Source of the DNA: HGM13634 sp045537285
GTDB lineage: Bacteria > Bacillota > Clostridia > TANB77 > CAG-508
Direction: 5' to 3'
Assembly (NCBI GenBank): GCA_045537285.1
Contig: JAZSPC010000020.1
Coordinates: forward strand, 1 to 18,105
Length of the DNA: 18,105 nt
Under the pieces are notes generated by a model. It did not search any database, was not told where the DNA came from, and saw only the letters and a program-made list of their open reading frames with translations. The position numbers were made by a program, and so were the translations under genes. This document shows, one piece after another, positions 1 to 6,481 of this stretch (the first letter of the stretch is position 1; each line of letters starts with the position of its first letter).

Positions 1-945
1 AAGGCTTATTCCGCTATCGTTTACGGCGAAGGCGTAAAGAACGCTGACCCCGTTGATGCTATCCGCAAGTCCTACGAGTCCATTGACGAAGAGGGCAAGC
101 ATGTTACCGACGAGTTTGTTCTGCCCGTTGTATGTCTTGACGATGCTGGTCTCAAGGCAAATGACTCTGTTATTTTCTTCAATTTCAGACCCGACAGAGC
201 AAGAGAAATCACCAGAACCTTCTGTGATGATGACTTCAAGGGCTTTGACAGAGGTGCAAGACTTGACCTTACCTTTGTTTGCTTCTCAGATTATGATCCT
301 ACAATCCCTAATAAGGATGTAGCATTCCATAAGATTTCTGTTACCAATACCTTTGGTGAATGGCTTGCAGCAAACGGCTTAAAGCAGGCAAGAATTGCAG
401 AAACAGAAAAATATGCACACGTAACATTTTTCTTTAATGGTGGAAATGAAGCTCAATATGAAGGAGAAGATAGAATTTTAGTACCATCTCCAAAGGTTGA
501 AACCTATGATTTAAAACCAGAAATGAGCGCACCAGAAGTTACAGAAAATGTTGTAAAAGCAATTGAAGAACAAAAATATGATAGTATAATATTAAACTTT
601 GCAAATCCAGATATGGTAGGGCATACAGGAAACCTAGATGCAGCAGTTAAAGCAATAGAAACAATAGATGAATGTGTTGGGAAAGTTGCAAAAGCTGTTG
701 AAAAAGTTGGTGGTGCGCTATTAATAACAGCAGACCATGGAAATGCAGAGCAAATGATAGACTATAAAACAGGTGAGCCACATACAGCTCATACAACAAA
801 TCCAGTACCATTAATATTAGTAGGTATTGATGATGTTAAATTAAAAGAAGGAAAACTTGCAGATTTAGCACCAACAATGCTTGATATTATGGGATTAGAA
901 AAACCAAAAGAAATGACAGGGGAAACTTTAATAGTTAGACAATAG
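1..945 (+). CDS. gpmI: 2,3-bisphosphoglycerate-independent phosphoglycerate mutase, 5'-truncated by window edge
   Basis: Interconverts 3- and 2-phosphoglycerate in cytoplasmic glycolysis, using two manganese ions in an alkaline-phosphatase-like fold. Frame 1 is open from base 1 to the TAG at 943-945, giving 314 residues; the family is usually about 510, so roughly the first 195, with the catalytic serine, lie outside. Visible motifs are FNFRPDRARE (about residue 69), ETEKYAHVTFFFNGG, NPDMVGHTG with D204 and H208, ADHGNAE with D245 and H246, and HTAHT at 261-265, all expected metal or active-site segments. The first ~400 bases use GC-richer codons (all nine Lys before base 390 are AAG; CCC, CGC and CTC occur), while the rest uses AAA, ATA and TTA like the neighbours, although the frame is never broken. 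Identity is secure; the composition switch is treated as a finding. Confidence 0.96.
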   Translation, partial: KAYSAIVYGEGVKNADPVDAIRKSYESIDEEGKHVTDEFVLPVVCLDDAGLKANDSVIFFNFRPDRAREITRTFCDDDFKGFDRGARLDLTFVCFSDYDPTIPNKDVAFHKISVTNTFGEWLAANGLKQARIAETEKYAHVTFFFNGGNEAQYEGEDRILVPSPKVETYDLKPEMSAPEVTENVVKAIEEQKYDSIILNFANPDMVGHTGNLDAAVKAIETIDECVGKVAKAVEKVGGALLITADHGNAEQMIDYKTGEPHTAHTTNPVPLILVGIDDVKLKEGKLADLAPTMLDIMGLEKPKEMTGETLIVRQ

Positions 946-955
946 GATTACAAAA

Positions 956-986
956 GATTAAAAGCCTATATATTAGGCTTTTAATC
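956..986 (+). terminator. Intrinsic terminator after gpmI
   Basis: A perfect 13-bp stem (956-968 with 974-986) and a 5-nt loop. The T-run is inside the 3' arm (CTTTTAATC). It lies 11 bases after the gpmI stop codon and separates gpmI from the following Fe-S scaffold operon. Confidence 0.8.
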
Positions 987-1051
987 ATGAACATAGTTAT
1001 TAATAAATATATTAATATAAATTAAACGTAATATTGAAAGGAGCAATCAAA

Positions 1052-1744
1052 ATGATTTATTCAAAAGAATTAGAAGGAATGTGCCATGTAGCAAAAGGTG
1101 TAGACCATGGTCCAGCACCAATCCCAGAAGAAGGAAAATGGGTAAAAGTTAAAGAAATTAAAGATGTATCAGGTTTAACACATGGTATAGGATGGTGTGC
1201 ACCACAACAAGGAGCATGTAAATTAACATTAAATATTAAGGAAGGAATAATACAAGAAGCATTAGTTGAAACAATAGGATGTTCTGGTATGACTCACTCA
1301 GCAGCTATGGCTGGTGAAATATTAGTTGGAAAAACAATACTTGAAGCATTAAACACAGACTTAGTTTGTGACGCTATAAATACTGCTATGAGAGAATTAT
1401 TCTTACAAATAGTATATGGTAGAAGTCAAACAGCTTTCTCAGAAGGTGGACTTCCAGTGGGAGCAGGACTTGAAGATTTAGGAAAAGGCCATACAAGCCA
1501 AGTAGGAACAATTTATTCAAGCTCATTAAAAGGACCAAGATATTTAAATCTTGCAGAAGGATATATAGTAGAACTTGGATTAGATAAAGATGACCAAATA
1601 ATTGGTTACAAATATGTTCATTTAGGAAAAATGATGGACAATATCAAAAAAGGAATTGATCCAATGGAAGCTATAGAAAAAGCTTCAGGAAAATATGGAA
1701 GATTTGACGAAGCAGTTAAGAAAATCGACCCAAGAAAAGAATAG
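1052..1744 (+). CDS. NifU-like iron-sulfur cluster assembly scaffold protein (partner of GGGtGRT protein)
   Basis: A 230-residue protein resembling the NifU/IscU N-terminal scaffold fold, which holds nascent Fe-S clusters on conserved cysteines. Candidate ligands are C49 and C56 (CAPQQGAC), C77 (TIGCSGMTHSAAMAGEIL) and C106 (DLVCDAINTAMRE), matching the three-segment pattern of NifU-type scaffolds although the flanking sequence is divergent. An upstream TTG at 1034 is open, but the ribosome binding site GAAAGGAG (1036-1043) overlaps it and lies 8 bases before ATG 1052, so 1052 is chosen. It sits 15 bases upstream of the GGGtGRT gene, whose ribosome binding site overlaps this stop codon, so the two are co-transcribed. 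This pairing is familiar in anaerobic Firmicutes; the actual substrate of the pair is unknown. The scaffold role is inferred from family membership. Confidence 0.82.
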   Translation: MIYSKELEGMCHVAKGVDHGPAPIPEEGKWVKVKEIKDVSGLTHGIGWCAPQQGACKLTLNIKEGIIQEALVETIGCSGMTHSAAMAGEILVGKTILEALNTDLVCDAINTAMRELFLQIVYGRSQTAFSEGGLPVGAGLEDLGKGHTSQVGTIYSSSLKGPRYLNLAEGYIVELGLDKDDQIIGYKYVHLGKMMDNIKKGIDPMEAIEKASGKYGRFDEAVKKIDPRKE

Positions 1745-1759
1745 GAGGAGTAATTAATT

Positions 1760-2761
1760 ATGGCAGTAACATTTGAAAGTTATGAAAGAAGAATTGAACA
1801 AATAAAACCAGTAATGGCTAAATATGGAATTAAAGATTTCGAAGATGCATTAAAAATATGTACAGATAAAGGATTTAATCCTTATGAAATAGTAAAAGGA
1901 GTTCAACCAATATGTTTTGAAAATGCTGCTTGGGCATATACATTAGGTGCAGCTATAGCAGTTAAAAAAGGTTGTACAAAAGCTGCTGATGCAGCAAAAG
2001 CAATAGGAGAAGGTTTACAAGCTTTCTGTATACCAGGATCTGTTGCTGATGATAGAAAAGTTGGATTAGGACATGGAAACTTAGGTTCAATGCTATTATC
2101 AGAAGAAACAAAATGTTTTGCATTCTTAGCAGGACATGAATCTTTTGCAGCAGCAGAAGGAGCTATTGGTATAGCTAAATCAGCTAATAAAGTAAGAAAA
2201 GAACCATTAAGAGTAATCTTAAACGGTTTAGGAAAAGATGCAGCGCAAGTAATTTCAAGAATAAATGGATTTACTTATGTTCAAACAGACTTTGATTTCT
2301 TCACAGGAAAAGTAAATGTAGTTAAAGAAATAGCTTATTCAGATGGAGAAAGAAGTAAAGTTAGATGTTATGGTGCAAACGATGTTAGAGAAGGTGTTGC
2401 AATAATGCACATGGAAGGTGTAGACGTATCAATTACAGGTAACTCTACAAACCCAACAAGATTCCAACATCCAGTTGCAGGAACATACAAAAAAGAATGT
2501 ATAGAATTAGGTAAAAAATATTTGTCAGTGGCATCAGGTGGTGGAACAGGGAGAACATTACACCCAGATAACATGGCTGCTGGACCTGCTTCTTATGGTA
2601 TGACAGATACAATGGGAAGAATGCACTCAGATGCACAATTTGCAGGAAGCTCATCAGTACCAGCTCACGTTGAAATGATGGGATTAATAGGAATGGGTAA
2701 CAACCCAATGGTTGGTGCAACCGTTGCAGTAGCAGTAGCTGTTGAAGAAGCTAGCAAATAG
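1760..2761 (+). CDS. GGGtGRT-family protein, function unknown
   Basis: A 333-residue protein of the family named for its glycine-rich signature, seen here as GGGTGRT at residues 260-266 within SGGGTGRTLHPDNMAAG. No signal peptide or membrane segment is visible, so it is probably cytoplasmic. AGGAGG at 1744-1749 overlaps the upstream stop codon and lies 10 bases before ATG 1760. Translation is tightly coupled to the NifU-like gene, which suggests a shared Fe-S or redox-related job, but no activity can be assigned from sequence. The last 21 codons (2696-2758) and the stop are duplicated 1,978 bp downstream at 4674-4739, showing that an element integrated at this gene end and rebuilt an intact terminus. 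The present end reads TAG, the displaced one TAA. The gene appears functional. Confidence 0.9.
   Translation: MAVTFESYERRIEQIKPVMAKYGIKDFEDALKICTDKGFNPYEIVKGVQPICFENAAWAYTLGAAIAVKKGCTKAADAAKAIGEGLQAFCIPGSVADDRKVGLGHGNLGSMLLSEETKCFAFLAGHESFAAAEGAIGIAKSANKVRKEPLRVILNGLGKDAAQVISRINGFTYVQTDFDFFTGKVNVVKEIAYSDGERSKVRCYGANDVREGVAIMHMEGVDVSITGNSTNPTRFQHPVAGTYKKECIELGKKYLSVASGGGTGRTLHPDNMAAGPASYGMTDTMGRMHSDAQFAGSSSVPAHVEMMGLIGMGNNPMVGATVAVAVAVEEASK
2695..2760 (+). repeat. Left 66-bp direct repeat (attL-like), end of GGGtGRT gene
   Basis: It covers the last 21 codons of the intact gene. It matches 4673-4738 at 64 of 66 positions; the differences are ACC/ACT and AGC/AGT, both synonymous. The match begins at GGGTAACAACCC and ends at the stop codon, so crossover anywhere inside it preserves the protein. 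Confidence 0.85.
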
Positions 2762-2816
2762 TTGATATAAGCTAATTACAAGAAAAATAAAAGAGTGTTA
2801 ATAAGACAAAAAACAA

Positions 2817-2866
2817 GTGGACAAATGCTAATTTTTTAGCTTTGTCCACGTTTTGTCCACGGAAAT
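2817..2866. repeat. Left arm-type repeats of the integrated element; also a 14-bp hairpin
   Basis: GTGGACAAA at 2817-2825 is followed by two inverted copies, TTTGTCCAC at 2841-2849 and 2852-2860, the latter two 11 bp apart. The first and second copies also pair as a hairpin (9 bp, one bulged T, then GCTAA/TTAGC around a TTTT loop). It may bind a recombinase, and could also end transcription from the GGGtGRT operon now that the original terminator is displaced. Confidence 0.6.
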
Positions 2867-2901
2867 ATTGAAAAAGGACTAAATAATATAAATTGTTATA
2901 A

Positions 2902-2937
2902 AAAAAGGAATTCATAAAAATATATGAATTCCTTTTT
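2902..2937 (-). terminator. Terminator after the 103-aa minus-strand gene
   Basis: A perfect 15-bp stem (2902-2916 with 2923-2937) with AAAAA/TTTTT at its base and a 6-nt loop. It starts 8 bases beyond the stop codon of the minus-strand gene. The symmetric A/T ends allow function in both directions. Confidence 0.85.
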
Positions 2938-2945
2938 GGTCAGAA

Positions 2946-3257
2946 TTATTTATGATTTTTTCTACGAAGCTTGATTCTTGTATTAATGTGTTTAACTTCA
3001 GCACAATATATTTTCTCACCTTCAGGTAATTTCTTACCTTCCTCAATGCATATATATCCGCTGTTTCCAAGATGAACAGTAATAATAGCACCTTTTCTCA
3101 AAAATTTATATTTGTTAGTATCTTTAATATCAAATATAAATTTTTTATCTTCTTCTAAGACGCATAAAGAAACTTTTATTGTACCATCCCGTAATTTTTT
3201 GCGATAAACAGATTTTACTGTATACACATAAGAGTTAAAAAGAATAACATGTTTCAT
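2946..3257 (-). CDS. Unknown 103-aa basic protein in the integrated element
   Basis: I do not recognise this family. The protein starts MKHVILFNSYVYTVKSVYRK and is rich in Lys/Arg (ending IKLRRKNHK), with alternating hydrophobic segments suggesting a small beta-rich fold; no membrane span is visible. An upstream TTG (3270-3272) is open, but the ribosome binding site GGAGG (complement of 3266-3270) overlaps it and lies 8 bases from ATG at 3257, so the shorter form is preferred. It has its own terminator and a perfect inverted repeat upstream, and is transcribed in the same direction as the Bro-N gene behind it, though a hairpin separates the two. As cargo of the element it might be a DNA- or RNA-binding accessory protein, but that is a guess. 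Confidence 0.7.
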   Translation of the reverse strand: MKHVILFNSYVYTVKSVYRKKLRDGTIKVSLCVLEEDKKFIFDIKDTNKYKFLRKGAIITVHLGNSGYICIEEGKKLPEGEKIYCAEVKHINTRIKLRRKNHK

Positions 3258-3291
3258 AATTATATCCTCCAAAAAATATTTTTTTATTGGA

Positions 3292-3318
3292 TTTAGTATA
3301 GCTGACCTTTATACTAAA
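3292..3318. promoter_or_regulatory. Operator-like perfect inverted repeat upstream of the 103-aa gene
   Basis: TTTAGTATA (3292-3300) and TATACTAAA (3310-3318) form a perfect 9-bp inverted repeat around a 9-bp spacer, 35 bases upstream of the 103-aa start codon. Read on the minus strand, TATACT at 3295-3300 could be a -10 element. A dimeric repressor site is likely but unproven. Confidence 0.5.
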
Positions 3319-3461
3319 TATTCAGGTATATTTCCCTGTATAGAACAGAAATATTATATCAAATTTTATGTAAAATTGCAACATTAAAGAATATTATTGC
3401 TTTTTCATAAGCATTATTTGTTTTAATTTAACGATATTCAGTGAAATTAAAATCCATAATA

Positions 3462-3489
3462 TTAACCCCATCGAATTCGATGGGGTTAA
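3462..3489 (-). terminator. Palindromic terminator after the Bro-N/DinD-like gene
   Basis: A perfect 28-bp palindrome (TTAACCCCATCGAATTC and its mirror) ends 4 bases beyond the minus-strand stop codon. The T-run is modest on that strand, but the stem is strong for this AT-rich DNA, and termination of the Bro-N transcript is the simplest role. Confidence 0.65.
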
Positions 3490-3493
3490 ATTG

Positions 3494-4339
3494 TTAATTT
3501 AATAATTGTTGTACCTTTTCATTTCTTAATTCTGTAGCATTTTTAGAAGATACAACTTTTTTACCAGTTTCTTTTTCTAATGCATCTTTAGCAAGTTTTG
3601 CAATATTACCACCTTTTAATACAGAGTGTTTCGCATTATCAAAACCAGTTTCATTTTTGGTTTTAGAAATTTCAGTAGAAGATGTTTCTGCAAGCATATT
3701 TAGTACAAGTTCCATATTAGTCATATTATCTCTTAAATTTTCTTTTTTAAGTCTTTTAAAATTCTTGTATTCTTTAACAGTATATCCACTCCAAGTTTGA
3801 GTTAAAATATTAGTTAGAATAGCAAAATCTCTTTGAGAATTAATACCAGTTCTTTGTAATTCATCTGTAAATTCTTTTCTAATATCAATAGATTTTAATC
3901 TTTGATTTATCCATTCTTCTGAGTATCCTTTTTTTCTGTAAGTATTTAAGGCTCTGTTTATTGCAAGTTCAGGGTCATAGTTTTCATCTATCCTTTCTTT
4001 TCCAACTTTAGCAAGCCATAATTTAAAAGGTTCAGCTTTTTTAGAAGGAATGGATTGAACTAATCTTAAGATTTGTTCGGTATCCATCGCATCGGTATCC
4101 CTAAGTTTACCATCATAAGCTTTCATTTTTAACTGGTAACAATTTGTTACCAGTTGACTACCTTCTTTATTTAACCTCATTTTTAGTGTTTTCCAATATT
4201 TTCTTCCAGTTTGATAATCATTATCCGTTAATATACTAACAATGTCAATAACTGAAAAATACCACTTTTCTTGTTCATCATTCCATAGAGTTCTAACACT
4301 TTTATTTTCAAATATTTTTATACTATTTTCATTATTCAT
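3494..4339 (-). CDS. Bro-N domain / DinD-like protein (phage antirepressor relative)
   Basis: A 281-residue protein. Residues about 6-112 fit a Bro-N domain, the DNA-binding module of baculovirus BRO and phage antirepressors: IKIFENKSVRTLWN, WYFSVIDIVSILTD, SQLVTNCYQLKM (61-72), then IPSKKAEPFKLWLAKVG. The C-terminal half carries the ENLRDNMTNMELVLNMLAE segment typical of DNA-damage-inducible protein D-like members. It starts at ATG 4339 with AGGAGG (complement of 4348-4353) 8 bases upstream. The promoter is fully consensus and its spacer contains a LexA-type box, so damage-induced expression is predicted. A 25-base near-palindrome lies inside codons 62-70. The gene is cargo of the element inserted at the GGGtGRT gene end. 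Family assignment is firm; the biochemical role of such proteins is poorly known. Confidence 0.88.
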   Translation of the reverse strand: MNNENSIKIFENKSVRTLWNDEQEKWYFSVIDIVSILTDNDYQTGRKYWKTLKMRLNKEGSQLVTNCYQLKMKAYDGKLRDTDAMDTEQILRLVQSIPSKKAEPFKLWLAKVGKERIDENYDPELAINRALNTYRKKGYSEEWINQRLKSIDIRKEFTDELQRTGINSQRDFAILTNILTQTWSGYTVKEYKNFKRLKKENLRDNMTNMELVLNMLAETSSTEISKTKNETGFDNAKHSVLKGGNIAKLAKDALEKETGKKVVSSKNATELRNEKVQQLLN

Positions 4340-4365
4340 ATTTATTACCTCCTTGTTATGAAAAT

Positions 4366-4394
4366 ATTATACAAAACATATGTTCTTGTGTCAA
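4366..4394 (-). promoter_or_regulatory. Consensus sigma-A promoter overlapping a LexA-type SOS box, for the Bro-N gene
   Basis: On the minus strand TTGACA (4389-4394) and TATAAT (4366-4371) are separated by exactly 17 bp. Within the spacer GAACATATGTTT (4374-4385) matches the clostridial/Bacillus LexA pattern GAAC-N4-GTTY/T with a palindromic AACATATGTT core. A repressor bound there would block polymerase directly, so the gene is predicted to be SOS-inducible. Confidence 0.75.
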
Positions 4395-4511
4395 GATTTA
4401 TTATGAAAAATATTAACTTTTTGCCAATAAAAATATTATAGTATAAAAAAATAATTAAAATTAAATCCGTGTAATTACATAGAATTAAAATTACCAATTT
4501 ATTACAATTTT

Positions 4512-4537
4512 CTTGTCCACGATTTGTCCACGGAAAT
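4512..4537. repeat. Right arm-type direct repeats of the integrated element
   Basis: CTTGTCCAC (4512-4520) and TTTGTCCAC (4523-4531) are spaced 11 bp, as in the left copy, and continue GGAAAT in both places. The 25-bp unit matches 2842-2866 with one mismatch and the same orientation. Downstream (4538-4645) lie imperfect GGATAT/GATATAATA repeats, then the 66-bp core repeat. No gene is seen in 4340-4672. Confidence 0.65.
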
Positions 4538-4672
4538 TAGGATATGCTAGAATAAAATGAGATATAATAAAATACAATAAGATTTTAACAATCCATTAAA
4601 TGCTTGTTGTATCAATGATTATAGGATATAATAGGATACGGTAAGAGTTAATAAAATTTTTGGAATAATGTA

Positions 4673-4739
4673 GGGTAACAACCCAATGGTTGGTGCAACT
4701 GTTGCAGTAGCAGTAGCTGTTGAAGAAGCTAGTAAATAA
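4673..4739 (+). pseudogene. Displaced 3' end of the GGGtGRT gene (attR-like copy)
   Basis: A 66-bp copy of the gene end (21 codons) plus a TAA stop codon, in frame with itself but with no start codon or upstream coding sequence. It is followed directly by a strong terminator, as expected for the original end of the GGGtGRT operon, so this is taken to be the ancestral terminus cut off by integration at the gene. Confidence 0.85.
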
Positions 4740-4749
4740 TTTAATAATA

Positions 4750-4786
4750 AATAATAGAAGGCAAGTTTTACTTGTCTTTTATTATT
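4750..4786 (+). terminator. Strong terminator, originally of the GGGtGRT operon
   Basis: A 16-bp stem (4750-4765 with 4771-4786) with two G-U pairs and a TTTTA loop, A-rich on the left and T-rich on the right, so usable in both directions. It now stands apart from the gene it served, behind the displaced gene end. Confidence 0.85.
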
Positions 4787-4800
4787 TTCTGTTGTATACT
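4772..4800 (+). promoter_or_regulatory. Possible promoter of the Nudix-ldh operon
   Basis: TTGTCT (4772-4777) and TATACT (4795-4800) are 17 bp apart, 32 bases before the Nudix start codon. The -35 lies in the terminator's 3' arm. It is a fair sigma-A match only. Confidence 0.4.
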
Positions 4801-4831
4801 ATTACGGTAAATTATATGTAGGAGAAACTTT

Positions 4832-5347
4832 ATGGAAGAGTGGGATATATATAATAAAGATTTAGAAAAAACAGGGAAGACATGTGTTAGGGGAAAGTAT
4901 AAACTGCAAGAAAATGAATATCATTTAGTTGTACATGTATGGATATTAACCAAAGATGGAAAAATATTATTAACACAAAGGTCTGAAAACAAAGAAACAA
5001 ATCCACTAAAATGGGAAGGTCCAGGAGGCTCTGTTATAAAAGGAGAAACTCCAATAGAAGGAGCAAAAAGAGAAACATTAGAAGAAATAGGCTTAGATAT
5101 TCCAAAAGAAAGATTTTGTTTATTTAAGCAAGAAAGAAGAGAAAAGAACTTTAATGATTTCTTTTTTGCATATTATGTGGTAGTAGAAGAGGATATAATA
5201 GATAAAATAAAATTCTTAGATAATGAAGCAGTAGATAAAAAGTGGGTAACAATAGAAGAGTTTAAGAAAATGTTTGATGATGGAGATATAATAAAAACTT
5301 TATATTATTTTAATGATGAATATTATAATATCCTAAAAAGTATATAA
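4832..5347 (+). CDS. Nudix hydrolase (IPP-isomerase-like subgroup)
   Basis: A 171-residue cytoplasmic protein that would hydrolyse a nucleoside-diphosphate-linked substrate with divalent metal. The Nudix box runs from G66 to L88: GGSVIKGE, then R80-E81, E84-E85 and G87-L88, with only Thr at the usual aliphatic position after RE. The N-terminal part (WDIYNKDLEKTGKTCVRG and EYHLVVHVWI) resembles the isopentenyl-diphosphate-isomerase-like Nudix branch, whose substrates are largely undefined. TAGGAG (4819-4824) precedes ATG 4832. The lactate dehydrogenase start lies 12 bases after the stop, and its ribosome binding site overlaps this stop codon, so the genes form an operon. The family is secure, the substrate unknown. 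Confidence 0.92.
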   Translation: MEEWDIYNKDLEKTGKTCVRGKYKLQENEYHLVVHVWILTKDGKILLTQRSENKETNPLKWEGPGGSVIKGETPIEGAKRETLEEIGLDIPKERFCLFKQERREKNFNDFFFAYYVVVEEDIIDKIKFLDNEAVDKKWVTIEEFKKMFDDGDIIKTLYYFNDEYYNILKSI

Positions 5348-5359
5348 GGAGGAAGTTAT

Positions 5360-6313
5360 ATGATAGATAAAAGAAAAGTAGTATTAGTAGGAACAGGGTT
5401 TGTAGGAATGAGCATGGCTTATTCAATAGTAAATCAAGGAATAGGAGTTAATGAATTAGTTTTAATTGATGTTGTAAAAGAAAAAGCAGAAGGTGAAGCT
5501 ATGGATTTATCTGATGGACTTCCTTGTTCACCAAGTCATATGACAATTAAAGCAGGAGAATATGCTGATTGTAAAGATGCAGATATAGTTGTAATTACAG
5601 CAGGATTAAATCAAAAACCAGGACAAACTAGATTAGAATTATCAGAAGCAAATGCAAAAATAATGAAAGAGATAACTGAAAAAGTTGTAGAAAGTGGATT
5701 TAATGGTATATTTTTAGTAGCATCAAATCCAGTAGATATTATGACTAAGGTTGTTCAAGAAGTTTCTAAATTCCCAACAAACAAAGTAATAGGTTCAGGA
5801 ACAGCATTGGATACATCAAGATTAAGATATCAAATAGGTAAGTATTTGGAAGTATCTAGCAAAAATATACATGCTTATGTAATGGGAGAACATGGAGATT
5901 CTTCATTTGTACCATGGGAGCATGCATATGTAGGCTGTAAAAGTATGATAGATATAATGAAAGATAGTGGGAGAAGTTTTGCTGATTTAGATAAAATATA
6001 TGTAGAAGTTAGAGATTCTGCTTATGAAATAATTAATAGAAAAAAAGCAACATATTATGGAATAGGTTTGGGGCTAGCCAGAATTGTTAAAAACATATTA
6101 AATGATACAAATGAAATATTAACAGTATCTGCATACTTAAATGGAGAATATGGACATAAAGATATATATATTGGAATGCCAGCAATAATAAATAGTAATG
6201 GTGCAAGAGAAATATTAAAATTAGATTTATCGCTAGAAAATCAAAAAAGGTTAGACGAAAGCTGTAATATATTAACTGAATATATGAATGAAATTAGAGA
6301 AAAAATATTTTGA
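5360..6313 (+). CDS. ldh: L-lactate dehydrogenase (NAD-dependent)
   Basis: A 317-residue enzyme that reduces pyruvate to L-lactate with NADH in the cytoplasm, regenerating NAD for glycolysis. The Rossmann motif GTGFVG is at 11-16 with D37 selecting NAD; the mobile loop NQKPGQTR carries Q85, which marks lactate rather than malate dehydrogenase, and R91; N123 is in SNPVDI; D151 and R154 are in TALDTSRLR; the catalytic base is H178 in GEHGDSS. Length is normal for the family. AAGGAGG (5346-5352) overlaps the Nudix stop codon and lies 7 bases before ATG 5360. It is followed by a terminator. Nothing suggests decay. Confidence 0.96.
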   Translation: MIDKRKVVLVGTGFVGMSMAYSIVNQGIGVNELVLIDVVKEKAEGEAMDLSDGLPCSPSHMTIKAGEYADCKDADIVVITAGLNQKPGQTRLELSEANAKIMKEITEKVVESGFNGIFLVASNPVDIMTKVVQEVSKFPTNKVIGSGTALDTSRLRYQIGKYLEVSSKNIHAYVMGEHGDSSFVPWEHAYVGCKSMIDIMKDSGRSFADLDKIYVEVRDSAYEIINRKKATYYGIGLGLARIVKNILNDTNEILTVSAYLNGEYGHKDIYIGMPAIINSNGAREILKLDLSLENQKRLDESCNILTEYMNEIREKIF

Positions 6314-6323
6314 TTAAAAATAT

Positions 6324-6349
6324 AAAAGCCTTGAAAAATCAAGGCTTTT
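6324..6349 (+). terminator. Terminator after ldh
   Basis: A perfect 10-bp stem, AAAAGCCTTG with CAAGGCTTTT, and a 6-nt loop, 10 bases after the ldh stop codon. Confidence 0.88.
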
Positions 6350-6400
6350 AGTTTACTTATACAAACCAAACATTTTTTTGTATTTTTTATTAAAAAAGTA

Positions 6401-6456
6401 TTGACAAAACAAAAAAATGTTCGTATAATTAATTTGTAAAAAACGAACAAGAGTTC
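6401..6456 (+). promoter_or_regulatory. Consensus promoter with LexA-type box for the YgjP-like gene
   Basis: TTGACA (6401-6406) and TATAAT (6424-6429) are 17 bp apart. Just downstream, CGAACAAGAGTTCT (6444-6457) contains GAAC-AAGA-GTTC, a match to the Gram-positive LexA box, placed around +10 to +20 of the transcript. TGTTCGT (6419-6425) and ACGAACA (6443-6449) also form a 7-bp inverted repeat spanning the -10. SOS control is predicted. Confidence 0.65.
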
Positions 6457-6481
6457 TAAAATAAAAAGGGGGGCTAATTTT

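Larger units (their letters stand above)
2695..4738. mobile_element. Small integrated element (about 1.98 kb) in the 3' end of the GGGtGRT gene, lacking a recombinase
   Basis: The 66-bp gene-end sequence at 2695-2760 recurs at 4673-4738 in the same orientation with two mismatches. Between them lie two minus-strand genes and, near each end, a 25-bp direct repeat (2842-2866 and 4513-4537, one mismatch) made of two TTTGTCCAC-type units spaced 11 bp apart. A duplicated gene 3' end plus paired, helically phased repeats inside each junction is the layout expected for tyrosine-recombinase integration: core sites at the gene end and arm-type binding sites inside. No integrase, excisionase or relaxase is encoded, so this is either a satellite mobilised by another element or a decayed remnant. 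The repeat structure is seen directly; the integration mechanism is inferred. Confidence 0.75.

Noticed and set aside
53..322. Open frame of 89 codons overlapping the start of the window
   Set aside because: It is out of frame with gpmI, whose continuous frame 1 contains clear family motifs across the same bases.
2368..2720. Minus-strand open frames inside the GGGtGRT gene
   Set aside because: No ribosome binding sites, unnatural composition, and fully overlapped by a conserved gene.
4538..4645. GGATAT/GATATAATA-like degenerate repeats considered as a CRISPR or iteron array
   Set aside because: Units are irregular in length and spacing and only a few copies are present. More likely part of the element's attachment region or simple AT-rich drift.
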